Assembly (NCBI GenBank): GCA_026874595.1
Contig: CM049317.1
Span: forward strand, 54,607,118 to 54,671,117
Origin: Sipunculus nudus
Taxonomy: Eukaryota; Annelida; Sipuncula; Golfingiida; Sipunculidae
Direction of reading: 5' to 3'
Length of the DNA stretch: 64,000 nt
Shown piece by piece: positions 22,071-35,990 of the stretch. Below the pieces are notes generated by a model. It searched no databases and was not told the origin of the DNA. It was given only the letters and a program-made list of their open reading frames with translations. A program made the position numbers and the translations under genes. Each line of letters opens with the position of its first letter. The first letter of the stretch is position 1.

Positions 22071-25000
22071 TATACCACAGAGTTTATAATTCTTACAATA
22101 TATGACATGCGTGAATATTGTTTACAATACACCATATTTAAATATTTAAAACTCTTCAGCTTGGCAAATTAATTATCGCTCTGTTTCTATCCCTCCTTCT
22201 AGACCAGTGCCCTAGGTTAACAATAACCTAATTCCACCTGTGTTTCCTTACAGGTACGTAAAGGCAAAATAAATAAGGATACCTTGAAATGAATACCGGT
22301 ATTTTCACCACTATAGGTTATATCGAGCGAAGTGACGGCATTTTACGACACCCATGCACATTGCAGGCACTACCGAGTCGTAGAAGCCCATAACGACAAT
22401 CGTAAATAAGGAGCCAAAGTAAACAACCCCGAGTTGTAAATTTGTTCAAGTCCTAAACCACCAGGCGGTGCGAGCAAACATGTTAGCCCACTTTGTCCTA
22501 TCTAACTTTAACTGTTGTTATATTAGGGGTACACACGTGCAGCTGTAAAACCTGGCACTCCCGTCCGATATACGTATGTCGTAAAAATCTCGGCTGGCAT
22601 AGTTCTTACCTGCGCTATATATGCACATATAATGTCCGAAATATCCCGAACCCAACACATGCGACGCTTTAAAAACGGACTTATTTTAGGGTTTAAGCGG
22701 CTACTAACTCTAGTCAGTTGTGTTATATGCCGCGCGTCTTACTTAATATGCCTGGACAAATTCGTATTATGCGGGTTCATTGCTTCACAAATTACATACA
22801 CTGAACTAAGTCCACTTTCACGTAGTGAAATAGGTCAATGATGAAACATGTGACTGAAATAACAGGTCATCAAGACCAACAGGTTTAGCTTCAATGTATG
22901 ATTCCCGTAACTTCACACTCAAAATTTTATCAAACTTAAGATGAAAACATTTCATTTTCAACTTTTTTATTTTAGATATATAAAAACAAATTCTTCACCC
23001 CCGCCCCAATAGGTTAAGACATAATCACCCCGTTTATAATAACGCTTACAAAGCCTTGTTTTTTCCACTCCCTCCTTTTAACAAGCTTTGTCCAAGTCTT
23101 ATAATACATGAACGGATAAATACAGAACACACTGCTAGACACATACAGAAACAAGCAACGTTCTAATAAACACACCCCTCCCATTCTCCCATAAATATAT
23201 ATAAATATACATAAATAAATATTTCACTCACCTTGTTTTATTTAGTATTTATATTTGTAACCGTTGTTCTTCCTGTCTTAATTGGGAAAAGATTTCACGA
23301 TTCCTTTTCCGGGTTGATTAAATTAGTGATTCCGTCAGTTTCGTAAAAAAGTGAAAAGTCATCGCTGACCAGAAATGTGTGCAAACAACTCTTCAACACC
23401 CTGCCGAGTATAGACCGGCGCCCATGACCGTGCCCATGTATGTAATTTATAAACCAAAGTTAATTCTTCAACGTCCAACTGGGGATATGCACGACATGCC
23501 GAGTACCTGAAACTTTATAAACTTTTCTTATGAATAACGATGACTCGCACGGGGTCACACGGGGTGCTGGGGCACGGCGCTGCCTCGTTTGAATTGCTAA
23601 CGACACAGAAACTGCGTTTATCAGGGAGTTTCTGACCAGCATATGCGCCGTCTCGCGCATGCCTCATTAGCATCTCATTAGTATGTAAATTGGGTAATAT
23701 GATACATGCTAAACCCTCCCAAAAGCAATAAATGGTAAAGATATTAATCTTTGCTTACATATAGCTTTTAGTCTGTCTAACTTAAGTGTTAGTGTTAAAA
23801 GATCACGTGTTGTGGGGTCATGCGGTACATTTTCCTAATCTTTTCCCAGGGGGAGGGGTTGCTGTGAAACGAAATACGCAGTCATTATATGTTTAGTCCC
23901 TTGACTATATCATCTTTATCTGAGCACTGACGGCCAATGCATAGTCTGCAATAAAATGAATAATTTGAACATAATTCATACAGTAATCAGGTAATAAAAT
24001 ATTTTGCCATATACATGGTTAATTAGTTTAGTAATTGTCAATTTGAATTAATTATATGCTAACAAAGAAGTAACAGTTTCTGTATATGATGCAATGTCTT
24101 TCCCATAATACAAAATAATATTTTATTGTATTTTCTATTTTATTCATGATTAATTATTTCAGTAATTGTCAATATTAATTATTAATTATATATTATCAAC
24201 TAAATAACATTGTATTTACATTGTTTACTCTGTATATATTATTCTACGGTATTTGCAAAGGTATTTGTTAACAGGTAAATACAAATATCACCTGTACGAA
24301 GCAGATGTTTATAGACCGACCAATAATAATTTAGAGTCTATAACACCAATTCTGTCTGTATTGATAACCGTGAGTCACATTGATAAGTTCGTCTGTAGAA
24401 ACCGGCACTCACTTCACATAATATACAATCTGTATAAAATGGTATTCAACACTGCCTAATCTACCGAACCGGTAATGATAAACAAAAATGTATAGAAAGT
24501 GGCACTACACCCTACTGAGTGACCTATTGAAATGCTTACTCAACAATGTGATCAGTATTGTCTGAAAATGGACTTAAAAAACTTTTTTTATTCAACGCCG
24601 AAAGGTGGCGCTAGTAAGGTGGAAACGATATATTAATTGGCACCCAATTACAGTTTATTGACAATTAAATATGGTTTATTACATAACCTGGTGTATAAGG
24701 TTTTTAAACTTAGAGCAGTAGGTTTTCTTTTCCATCCTTGTCATTAATGTAATGACAAAACGGTGGAGAAGAGACTTTCAAAAGAACCCTCAGCAATTGG
24801 CACCAATCTCTCAAGGTAGCAATACTGGCAAAAATCCTCTATCCAAAAGTTGTTTACATTCATAATATACCCCATAAGGTATACATTATTACACTTTATT
24901 GTTGAAAAATAAAATTGTAAATTTTCACTGGTTCAGAATTTAAAATTTCAGTTTTAAGCTAGATAGAAACATAATACAGGAAAAACCAATGAAATGGCTT

Positions 25001-26335
25001 TCGAGAGAGTGCCATGTAGTTTAATATAAGTCCCCTAAAAAGTGGTTTACTCTGACTGGATTCTTAGAATAGTGTACATTTTAAAAATTCTTTTTTTTTC
25101 TTCTCAAAATATTAAGATATAATGTGAATCTTAATGAAAATGTCAAAAGTATGCCTACCATCAGAAAGTACACTGTTCCAGGTTTAAAATAATGTGTACT
25201 TTATAAAACGAATATTAGGAATTTAAATTGTTTTGGCTTTTTAACCAATTGTACAAGAGGGTTATGGCTACTAGATTAATCCTAAACTCCGAACCTTCAA
25301 AATCTGAAACTCAGCAGGCTTGATAATAACAAGTTTATTTTAAACGGTCAACTTCCTCGTCAATCACCATTGCCACCAACAGGCCATGAGTCTATCAGGC
25401 AAAATATCTGTAGGAATATACACTCTTTTACACCGAACAAACAACTTAAACAGGTATGATTTAGTCCTCACACTGATAAACCTATCTGTATGAAGCGGAG
25501 AGCAACATAAAATAACCTACATTCAGTAATAGATACTCAATGAAACTGCCTCTGCCTATAAAGGTAACTGTCCAGGTCAGATTATCGTTACAAAAATTAA
25601 CATATATGTAGGTCATATACCATGATTGTACATTGACAAACCTGTACAGATTTGGCTGTTGTCGAATGCTCCTCAAAGCCTCATCGTGCCTCCGGCTTGT
25701 CCTGACGAAACGTGTAACAGCCCAAGCGCGCATATACAAAAGGTTGTGCAAGGGTATGCGGTGTTACATTCAAGGGCATGCGTGGTGAGCGCGGATATGT
25801 TAAAGCGATTATGATCAAGATACGCGTAACGTCATACAATGATAGGAGCACTAAAACCTCATTGAATTGAACACTTGACCCACTAAGCGATAAAGCTGGG
25901 ATTTTTTTTTCTACCTGTGTGCTTTAAGCAAACATTGTGGAGTCACATTAGGTGGAATGCTCCATTACAATTCAATATGCTCAAACATGATGTAGACCCA
26001 GTCTGATCCGGGGTGGGCCCGTGAGTTACACATATTCTAGTGTAAAAGTATGTGCATGCTTTACCTAATCGAAGCCCCTCGTGATCAATGAAATGTGAGA
26101 CATAACCGTCAGACTAAATCGGGATCGGTCTGTGTGGTGTGTACATATGTCAAAGAAAAAGTATGCGCATGCCATTACATTGTCCTTTAACCAGTCAAAA
26201 CACCAATAAAAGGCAACTAAGACTCGGCCGTAATCGGAGTGGGCCTGGGCATATTGAAATTGGTAAATCTAGAAATATTGGTAAAGTATATATGCATTTT
26301 TATCTTAGTTGTTGCACTGTCAATAATACAATTTT

Positions 26336-26337
<2 letters not shown>

Positions 26338-26379
<42 letters not shown>
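26338..26379. repeat. (TA)n microsatellite
   Basis: About 21 TA repeats. Confidence 0.95.
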
Positions 26380-26380
<1 letters not shown>

Positions 26381-26475
26381 TTACATGCTTTACTTAGTTT
26401 AAGTACTGTTTGGTCAACAAAAATGCCAATATTTTCCCATGGCCAAAATGGCGGTGGTCTAGGAAGTTAGCCACA

Positions 26476-26477
<2 letters not shown>

Positions 26478-26528
<51 letters not shown>
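26478..26528. repeat. (CT)n then (TA)n microsatellite
   Basis: About 16 CT repeats join directly to about nine TA repeats. Confidence 0.95.
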
Positions 26529-27129
26529 ATATATACATATACATTTGCAAAAGAAATACATTCGTGCTCTACCCTGTCGATCCACTTTGTGATCAATACA
26601 ATGACATGCTTTAGAGGTACATCAATACGAGTCTGATAACGTTTGGCCTCCTGTATACAATGGAAACCCCGTTGCGATTTAACCTGAAGTACTAGCTAAC
26701 TTAACTATCGCCACCTCTTGCCATTGTTTTCACTTACTTGTAATTGGACCACCCCACTCTGTGTCGAATGCCTCCCAAAAAGCAAGTAATGGCAAGTCCT
26801 TTTTTTTAAACAGACATGATATGCGTGAACACACTGTGTGAAGAACGCATCTCAAACCTGTATTAAATGTTCTAAACCATGCATCTTCGTTAACTATTCA
26901 TAGCTACTAATATATTAATCGAATAGTCCTGAGTCTTGTTGTAAAATAATTAACCTATTTATAAGTCTCAGAACTTGGATACCCGTATATCAGAAGGAAC
27001 GTGTTATATTAAATCTCAAATTTATTGTCCCTCCCTGATAACCGATTTATAACACGGATTGACCTGCATGAAGTAGAGAGGTCAAATGATTTTATTTGCA
27101 TATCTACGTGAGCATGCATATATAGGTCT

Positions 27130-27336
27130 CAGAAGCGGATCCAGGGGGGGGGGCGGGGGGGTCCGGACCCCCCTTTTTCATCCGAAGCATTCTTTTTTAC
27201 GGGGTTTTAGACGTAATTTTGCGGCCTGGACCCCCCCCCCCCCCCACCCTTTTCCAGACCTGCTGACCTTTTTTTAGGATTTTCATTGGTCTCCTAGGTT
27301 GAACCCCCCTTTTCCTAAATCCTGGATCCGCCCCTG
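27130..27336. mobile_element. Short terminal-inverted-repeat element (MITE), ~207 bp
   Basis: Begins CAGAAGCGGATCCAGG with a G run and ends CCTGGATCCGCCCCTG, giving 14 of 16 matched terminal bases. The interior has mirrored poly-G/poly-C runs and two CTTTTT segments. Related termini occur at 57939 and 59091. No convincing target duplication was seen. It looks hAT-like by its CAG...CTG ends. Confidence 0.65.
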
Positions 27337-27674
27337 GGACTGAACCAAGTTGATTTTTGGAAATCATATTCTAAATTTATATATATGGGACAGTTAGAAT
27401 GCAATGCATTCCAGTAGAAAGACTTTTTTATTTTATTGCTGATGTATTCATATTGTACACATTATACGCTGAATTAATTGCATGTGTGTGTAACCAATGG
27501 TATAGGTGCGGATATGTATATTGAATGACTCGGCGAACACCATGCGCAAAGCGAGGCATTGATCAACACTTCACATGAGAAATATTTACCTTAGAACATA
27601 CGTGCACATGAAATATTGATTAAAACGTTATAAAAATAATGATCGGCCCCCCTCGATGTCCATGCCCCCCTCCC

Positions 27675-27712
<38 letters not shown>

Positions 27713-29250
27713 CTCTCTCTCTCTCTCTCTGAGAGGAGTAGATATATTTTTACCTGAGCCAGGGAATGAGGGGCGGTTTGTACTTCATGTGTTTGTCTGG
27801 GTTTTCAACTTGTTATCCTAGTCTTAACTGAAGGTAAAAACCTTTTTCAGCTTTTGACATGTGAGTTTAAAGAAAGACTTCTTCGCATATCAAGCGAATA
27901 TAGATCTATATATAAAATTTTTGTCATGTATTCGAATCAAAAATGTAAAATTAATTGGAAAATTAACACTATCTGTTTCCATATATGCAGTGTCTTTTAA
28001 GTACTTGTTTTGCGAATCATTTGTGTTAACAAAAAAATCCTGCATGTACAGACGCACCGTATAACTGCGAAAATTCAGCTCGTAGTAAATTGTTCACAGA
28101 AAATCATGGCCTGAAAGGAGTAATTTCGAAGAATGAAACTATTTTTATTAATTCTCATTCGATGGCACACGCTATAAAATTCTCAGATCCCAAATTGTTC
28201 CAACCAGTACGATTATATTTGCTGTAAGCTTTCCTGCTGGTACCTCGCTAGTACCCAGGACGGATTTCGAAACTGCGCATGACATTTACTTTAAAAAAAA
28301 GGAGAAGACCAGCGTTCGAACGTCATATTTTATAGCTAGAATATAGTCATTAAGTTATAATATATATGGTAATCGTGTTTATTTATGAGAAAATATGGTG
28401 AGATTATAAATATAAAGAGAAATTAAAAAAAAGATTGACTTGTCGCTTTGACGTGCAATTCAAAATACTTTTTTTCCACCACACTAGCGTCATCTACTGC
28501 CAATGTCAGGCACTAAATGTCCGAGTTTTTTTTTATTCCGATAATATTGTATGTTTCAGGCTACATCTCTACTTACAAAGGTAAAATCCTATTCTTTAAG
28601 GGAGTTGCCGTCGGAGTCTCTGGCATGTATCTGGTTTTAAAGAAACAAATCGGAAATGGTACCTCGTTGGACCTTCTTAGCATAGCAGACGACCGTCGGA
28701 GGCAGCACGCATGCGCGTGGGGAACGTTTCTTATGCATGTGTCATTCCAAATGACTATTGAATGTGCTCCGAAATGCTTGTCAGCTTGAGTTAAGGCAGT
28801 GGGTCTTAATGTAGTTCACTTAGGCCGTACAATGCTAATGCATACATATGTAAATTAAATGTCTTTCATGCATATGCATATACAGGGCGTATTTAAACCA
28901 AGCGTGCGCATGCGTTATGCAATTCGCGCCGAGCGTATATATTAGATCGCCTGTTTCAAGACAGTCCGTTTTTACAGTATGGAAAACATGTTTTTAACAT
29001 CACATGCATTAACACAAACACACACGAAGGCGACACATATATGTGTCTGTTTTGTTACTTACATCTGTATGTCATCTTTTTTTCCTCTCCCATTTCCCGG
29101 TTATTACATTACTCTATCATGTGACCATATACATAGTCTGTTAGGCAGCAGTTGCTGGAATCAGGCCATGCACATGCACAGAGCAACAGCCTGAACAAAT
29201 CCATAACTGATAGAAAGTGCAAAATATTTGTATTAATTTTCCGTCCGCTC
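27337..29250. other. Intergenic, (CT)n tract and octamer-like cluster
   Basis: (CT)n at 27678-27731. Around 28832-28890 there is a cluster of ATGCTAAT, ATGTAAATTAAAT and overlapping ATGCATATGCATA words, possible POU or homeodomain sites. The 90-codon + frame at 28517-28789 has no recognised domain. Confidence 0.45.
27678..27731. repeat. (CT)n microsatellite
   Basis: CT-rich tract with two TTT interruptions. Confidence 0.93.
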
Positions 29251-29610
29251 ATTTAGGTTTCAGGTGACATTTTTGTCCACCGGTCTATGACGGGACGTAT
29301 TATGATACATGTATACCCACAGTCCGTCCGTCAGTCCGTTAACTTTTAATGTCGCCGCGGTAACTTACCAGGGCTCCGATGGATTTTCACGAAACTCACC
29401 ATAACTACTTAGTGTACTTACCAATATAGATCATCTCGCCCGAGCTTGATTAGAAGCAAAATCCTTCAATAAGGTCAGAGGTCACTAAGCTACTTTGTAG
29501 TATCGCCGCGATAACGTTATAGGTATATAGTGGATTATTTATAAAACTCAGAAGAAATATTAATCAATATAATTCCATTTCCTGCTAATCCCATGCATAT
29601 TTAATTTCGC
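29250..29610. repeat. Dispersed repeat fragment with GTCCGTCCGT motif
   Basis: Contains CCGTCCGTCAGTCCGTTAAC, then CCGATGGATTTTCACGAAACT, a wording typical of widespread lophotrochozoan repeats. The 29465-29610 part matches phrases in the intron at 10390-10560. Confidence 0.6.
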
Positions 29611-31207
29611 TTATTGGATCGAATCGGACCTGGGATGCAAATAGGCTTAGTTTGTTTGTCCTGTGACACCAAAGCACACACCTTTGAATATTGCATACTA
29701 ATTAATTTATGGACAGGTCAAATGTAAATATATAAAGGAAATTTGAAAATAAATTAATGAAAAGCTTTACGCCTGTGCACCCTGAAAAATCATATGATCA
29801 AATCCCCAGTATTTAAAAAATGCTCCGCAAAATATCATGAAAAAATTATTCATAAATTAATTGTTTGTGGTTTTTTTTCAATGAGATAAAATAAAAAAAA
29901 ATAAACTTGCATTTACTTACATAGCCATTACAAAAAAAAAAAAAAGCTGGTGTTAAAGCAATAATGAAGATATATTAACTGCTGTTTGGGTTCAATAAAT
30001 TTTGGAATTCACAGACACGTTTGATATGCGTTCTGAAGGACTGTATGTTAAAGTGTCATATATGGTTGTATATATGTATTATAGATAAGAAGGCATGTTT
30101 GATGTTGATAACGACTGTCCTAACAGTGTCACCTGACCCTATATGTACACAACATATATCTCAATACCAGGTCCAACAGACAGAAATCTCGTTAAGGGGT
30201 TAAAGGTCACATGAATCACGCGAGATGACTCCAACAGTCGAGCTCAAAGTCGCTGTATGCTGTATGCATATTTCGAAATAGTTTTTTTTTCTGTCACATT
30301 AGAATGACTCTCTGTCTGATTGGCAAGCAATGAATTTTTGAGATGCAGGCATAAGCGGACTTTTAAACAGATCTAACGTAACTGTCGTCACTCTGGAGTC
30401 CGTATCTTCGTTAACTTCAATCTTGTGTGTTTAACAGGATTTAGCCTAATTTTTTCTGGATTCTTCGGTTGTGTTCCTCATTTTGTCGTTTAAAGATGTA
30501 TTTATTGAAGCTCCGCAACTGAAATCCATGACCCGCTCCCCATATCAAATAATTATTTTAAATTTAGAGCATTACAGTTGGTATCATTTTTATCTTCTCA
30601 AAGGGAGACGTCACTTCAAATTGTTTCTATACTTTTTCAATTAAATAACGGGGAATTCATCGATTGTATAAGATATATTTCCGTTGAAAATATATAACAA
30701 TAAGCTATCAAGGTTCGTGGGCAAGGATGGGGTTTGAACTTAGAGCCCTAAGGTAAACTCTGCATGCACTGAAAGATTAAGTGTCCCTTTGATCACGTGT
30801 CTCTATGGTAACATAGTGGAAACATATATATGGACTAGTATACTAGTATATTTGCTTTACATTGAGATAATATCAAGAGTACTTCTCTATCTCGGGAAGA
30901 CGATCCATCACTGACACTTAAAGCAGATATTTAATCTAAAACTAGTTATACATGTAAGCCTGTATTTCTCTGAATCCTTGAATCTAGCTTTAACGGATGG
31001 TAACGATCTTTTTAAGGACACGCTTTTCAAGTTGTCTCATAACATTAGTCAGAGTTTATTACTTAAAGAATTTTTCTTGTTAATTGATCTTTAATGAAAG
31101 TATACACTTAGACAAAATAAACTTTGTATAATTAACGCCGATAATTATTAGATTTTTAGTAAATGCATCATTGAATGAATGTAATAATAATAATAATAAA
31201 ATGATAA

Positions 31208-31246
<39 letters not shown>

Positions 31247-32829
31247 TATAATGATCCTTTTTAAATCGGATTCTCGGTCTTGTTGCCCACTGACAGTTTC
31301 TTTGCACACCATTCCTATATACCGTATACATCTCTAATATCCAATATACACGCATGACTCTTGATTTTAAACCATTTTTTTCTATAACAACGCAATAGAT
31401 GAGCATTTAGTTACACACTATATATTACCTTTATGAATGTTATGTCAATATATTTTTAGTTATAAAAGTATAACATTCCTTTTGAAAACGAAATTAAGGT
31501 TTGTCCCTGACCCCTAAATATACACGTGTCCCCGATGTAAAATTGGATTGGCTGTTCTATGGTGGTATGAATTTTACATCATTTGAATTTAAATTTATAT
31601 ACATGTATATAATTCAGTATTGGTTTCCCTGTTTCACTATAATTTATGGTGCTTTACTTGAACTAAGATTGGTATCACTCATATCCCTAAACATCCTCAT
31701 CTCTTGTATCATTACCATTTAGCTTTCTTACATACATGGCTATATACGTTTATGTTGCAACTGATATAATTTGCATGTTAAGTATGATTTGTCTCTCCAT
31801 TTCAATAAACCCCACTAAGTTTTTTGGCCCCATTGATACATCCCCAATAAAGCGGCCACCCACGATGTTAAACCATTTGATATCCAGGTAATATACTTGA
31901 AACAAAAGTAGGAATGTGTACTTGCAGCCCTATTACGTATTACAGAAATTAAAAGAACCTAACGCCTAATAAACTTTACTCATATCTAAGCATGGATATA
32001 CAATGAGCTGACTACAATAACATATAACAGAGTCACTAGTCATACCTTAATTGTATCTTCCTGGACAGCTAAGCAGCGGGCGTGCAGTCTGGTCGGGTCG
32101 TTATGGTATCGGCGCTCCTAGCAGGCTGGGCACTGAGTCTGCACTAAACCCACGCGTCACGGGGCGGCCCAACTTCCGGTGTTTAAACGCCAGTTGGGGA
32201 AATCATTTTATCATGGTGTTGCTAGGGTTCTCCTTCTGTTCGCGGGGAAGTGGTGTCAGATGAGTGAATCAGGTCCACACTGATTGCCAAGGATCGAAAC
32301 GTGGCCTTTTTAAATAAAATCTGTAGCCACTTGGCCCGCTTTTCTGCCCAGGCGCGACGCGGGGGTTCACCACAGGGGCAGAAAGACATCGACAAAACTT
32401 ATCACTGATAGAACAATACCAGTGACAATCATGCGACATAGCTCCTTTGCTTTTACGACAATCACGTGACCAGATTGAGGACGCTCACATATTCCCAGCG
32501 ATAATGCAAACAACAGATATACCTAGGCCCTAACATACTTCAAGGTGTCAATCAAATTTAAAGCCATTTGTTACTAACCAGAAATACGACACAGTACTAG
32601 ATATTATCGGCGTCCATATTCCTCGTATCATCTTATCAATTTCGTTGGTTCTTTGTTACCGGTAACACGTTACAACTTGATTAATGCTGGTAAAAAGATT
32701 GGAAACAGCTAAATGTATTACCATGGAATTATCATTGATTTACATGCAAAGCGTACACCAAACTCATTGTTGCCTCCATTGGGAGAGTATGCGTTTATCC
32801 CAATTAGTATGTGTATGTGTGTGTTTGTG
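29611..32829. other. Intergenic, no gene supported
   Basis: A (TAA)n tract at 31182-31251 produces poly-Tyr and poly-Ile frames. A tRNA-like internal promoter remnant may exist on the minus strand near 30735 but is too degenerate to call. The 70-codon frame at 32051-32263 is unrecognised. Confidence 0.5.
31182..31251. repeat. (AAT)n microsatellite
   Basis: About twenty AAT units with one interruption (AAAATGATAAA). Confidence 0.93.
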
Positions 32830-33010
32830 TGATTGACAACTTAACGCATGCAGTTATGAACGGAATCTCATGAAATTTTCAGGTCATTTCAGGAAAGGGC
32901 CAAGGAAGAAGAGATTAGATTTTGGTGTGGATCCGGCACATAAGCCAGACCCAGGAACGTCATCAAGAATATTCACAAACATAAAATCACTTATGCACGA
33001 AAGAACCTGA
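32830..33010 (+). repeat. Dispersed repeat family R1, copy 1 (partial)
   Basis: Shares ordered phrases with 42480-42856: ACGCATGCAGTTATGAACGGAATCTCATGAAATTTTCAGG against ACGCAATCATGAATGGAATCCCAAGATATTTTCAG, then GATT.GATT, GGATCCGG, AATATTCACAAA. Other copies are at 45166 and 53395, both inverted. Confidence 0.65.
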
Positions 33011-33046
33011 AAATATAGGCCGAACAAGTGAATGCTCAGAATTATC

Positions 33047-33140
33047 AGTATCATTTGATTTGAATTACAAATGGGAAATTAGATAGCCAGGAATACCAGT
33101 ATCATTAGATTTGAATTACAAATGGGAAATTAAAATAGCC
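33047..33140. repeat. Tandem duplication, ~50 bp x 2
   Basis: CAGTATCATTTGATTTGAAT.. to ATAGCC is repeated immediately with few changes; both copies contain GAATTACAAATGGGAAATT. Confidence 0.9.
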
Positions 33141-34059
33141 AAGAGAATTCAGTCTCAGCTAGGTGTACCAAAACAAATCTTGATTTTTAAATTAATATGC
33201 TGCTGCAATATGTATACATATTTTCCGGTTTTTTTTCGAAAAAGACCAAAGAATGTATTACAGATTAAATTTAATGGAATTAACTAGTCATATGTAACAC
33301 TGAAGACATTGCATCGTCTTAAATCTATAGTCCGATGGGAAGATAGCAAACGTTCAGGGTTCGCATCCACGTTCGTAAAAACCGTGGAGATAGGGTGTTT
33401 TCAGCCCAAGTCCAGGACGGTTAATTTAAGAAAGAGGTTTTAAAACATCTTCCCGAAAACAAGCGGTAATCCTCTAGACCACTAAATGTTGTGTCACCAA
33501 AGGGTGCCAAATGATATATATCGAATATTTTGTCAAACTTATCATGCACAAAATTTTGATTCTCAAGTGAACGAAAGGCCCCAGGCTTTATATTAGATGC
33601 CAGGCTCTATATTAGATGAAAAGCTGTACAGTAAAGACCTGAATTAATATCATACCACCTTCTGCAGGTAAAATGGCGTCTTTAACTCAAGTTTGATAGA
33701 CTTTAATAGTTCAGTTTTTCAAAGAATATTTACGACACCGCTGAGAGGGGAAAGTTGCTCTGGTATATATTCATGAAACTTTCCGTGAGTTTTATTATGC
33801 TATTAAGCTTTATTGCCTTGTTTTTCTACATATAAAATGTGAACGGATCAGTTTGATTCTTTTTTAATAATAAAAAACGACATACCACCACCAAATCTGG
33901 TCAGCGTTCAACAAAGTTTCAATGAGTTTTTTTCTGAAAGTAATACATAATAAAAAATATGAAAACAAAACAGAGCATAAACTATTCACCTGTTTATATC
34001 TAAAAACTGCATGATAACATAATATTGTACATAATTATCCGATATATAGTTCCATCGTA

Positions 34060-34237
34060 GATGAACATATATAATTGTACTATATACATGCATTTTGATT
34101 TTAACAGTACTTAAGGAATGCTTTTTGTATAATAGATACATTTTACGATGGAACATATATAATTGTACTACATGTATATACATGCATTTTGATTTTAAGA
34201 GTACTAAAGGAATGCTTTTTGTATAATAGATACATTT
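34060..34237. repeat. Tandem duplication, ~88 bp x 2
   Basis: The two copies share GAACATATATAATTGTACTA, CATGCATTTTGATTTTAA and GGAATGCTTTTTGTATAATA in order, offset by 88 bases. Confidence 0.9.
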
Positions 34238-34866
34238 AAAACCAAAGAGTAATCGAGAAATAGATTTGTTATTTATCTTCAAGTTAAATTAGATAGATTT
34301 TCCTTAATGATTTTCCTTACTCTCCAGTGGAAGCTGAGAAAAGCCATTTATATTGATGCGTATTTTTTAGATATACATGTATTAACTTTTTCAAATATGT
34401 GAACAATATTTAAAAAAAAAATTATTGAACAAACGACCAGTTCTAGGGACAGTGTATAAAACAAGCAGCTTTATTATATATTCATATATATTTATACATT
34501 GATTGCCACATGCATTTTTCTCTATCCGGTTCTCTCACATACTCCGGTTATCTAATTGAATCATTATCGTCTAAACCTCCTATACCAAATCAATCAAAAA
34601 GTTACTTTAAATTCACCTAAGACCCCGTAAAGGTTACAATATTTAAACCTGTTACTGTGACCTGTCTGATATCATACATGTTTTTGCACTTTCCATTCAT
34701 TTCAAATGGTTTTGTAAAATTAATAAAAATAAACTTTTAAAAGGTACACTATTTAAAGGCACTCTCATTAATTTTCAAATGATTTTGTAAAATTAAAAAA
34801 AAAAACATTTTTAGAACGTATACACTTTTTTAGTCCATTTAAAAGTGACTTACTATAACTAAGTGC

Positions 34867-34909
<43 letters not shown>

Positions 34910-35760
34910 TACCTTTTAATTCTTTGTTAATTTAAAATGTAACAGAATCAAGTTAAACAATATGTATACCATCAGAAAGGTCATGGTATCTGGTTTAAAA
35001 TAATGTATACTTTATGGAGCCTAATATGAGTATAAACCATGCACTTTTGGGAGTGATTTTAATTATAGAGGTTTGAACTATAATGAAACTTTAATCCGGA
35101 TGATTTAATGTTAGGTCAAATGGAAATTTAATAAACCCGAAAAAAATCAATAAATAAAATATGGAAATGAAATTTTAAAGTGTAATATTGGTAATTGTGG
35201 AATAGATAAGGAGCAAAAATATAAAACCATGCACCTTTTATTTTTCGAGTCTGTGCTAACATTACTTGTCAGTTTTTCTTTGAAATGGACAAAATAGTGC
35301 AGTATATATTTGGTTCAAAGACGCCAATATACTTCCAAGCCCCCAGAATATTTTATGACAAAGAGATACAGAGAGCGCACGATATCAGTAATTTTGCTAT
35401 CACAGATCTCATTTTAGATCATTTATCTTCTTTCAGATTAGGAAATTTGGTATATCTTTCTTTGTGTGCTCACAGTCGCTCAGCAGCCTATTATACGAGA
35501 TAATACAGAGATACCGTATCAGTTGATAGGGCAATAACATGTAAGAGAAGGCAATTTTCTGTTTTCATTAAAACAGGAATAGACTTGCTAGAGGTTCATT
35601 GTGTTTTATTTGTGTGTCTTTTTACAGGTATTTATTTCATATGTTTATTATATACATATACTGCAGAATTAAGTTAAACATATTGTAACAAATATTATTT
35701 ATTCCAGTCTGACATTTTACATGCATATAAAAAATGAAATGTAAGATGATATATAACTAA
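34238..35760. other. Intergenic with repeat remnant and (TA)n tract
   Basis: (TA)n at 34870-34906. 34960-35055 is a relative of 25140-25215. The 72-codon frame at 35285-35503 has a start codon but no recognised domain. Confidence 0.45.
34870..34906. repeat. (TA)n microsatellite
   Basis: About 18 TA repeats. Confidence 0.95.
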
Positions 35761-35871
35761 TGATAAACTGCATGTTAATATGCACTTGTTTTTTCTCTCT
35801 GTCTTTTAAATATTTCTTTCCCTCCTGGCTGTCTCACTCGCTCAGTTTCTGTGTCTCTGTGTCACTGTCTG

Positions 35872-35882
35872 CCTGTCTCTCT

Positions 35883-35940
<58 letters not shown>

Positions 35941-35990
35941 GTCTGTCTGTCTCTGTCTGTCTGTCTGTCTGTCTCTCTCTATATATATAT
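35872..35990. repeat. (CT)n and (TGTC)n compound microsatellite
   Basis: A pure CT core of about 25 repeats is flanked by CTGT/TGTC tetranucleotide runs and ends in a short TA tract. The long Ser/Leu and Arg/Glu frames across it are artefacts of the repeat. Confidence 0.95.

Larger units (their letters stand above)
22071..27129. other. Gene-free stretch with microsatellites
   Basis: Reading both strands gave only short unrecognised frames. Noted items: octamer-like ATTAGCAT followed by ATTAGTATGTAAAT at 23667-23690; a GGTGGCGC core at 24604; (TA)n at 26338-26379; (CT)n then (TA)n at 26478-26528. The part at 25140-25215 shares phrases with 34960-35020 (TACCATCAGAAAG, GGTTTAAAATAATGT, ACTTTAT), so both hold one dispersed repeat. 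Confidence 0.5.

Noticed and set aside
30720-30790. Minus-strand tRNA-like B box (AGTTCAAACCCC)
   Set aside because: No matching A box at the right spacing; too degenerate to call a SINE or tRNA.
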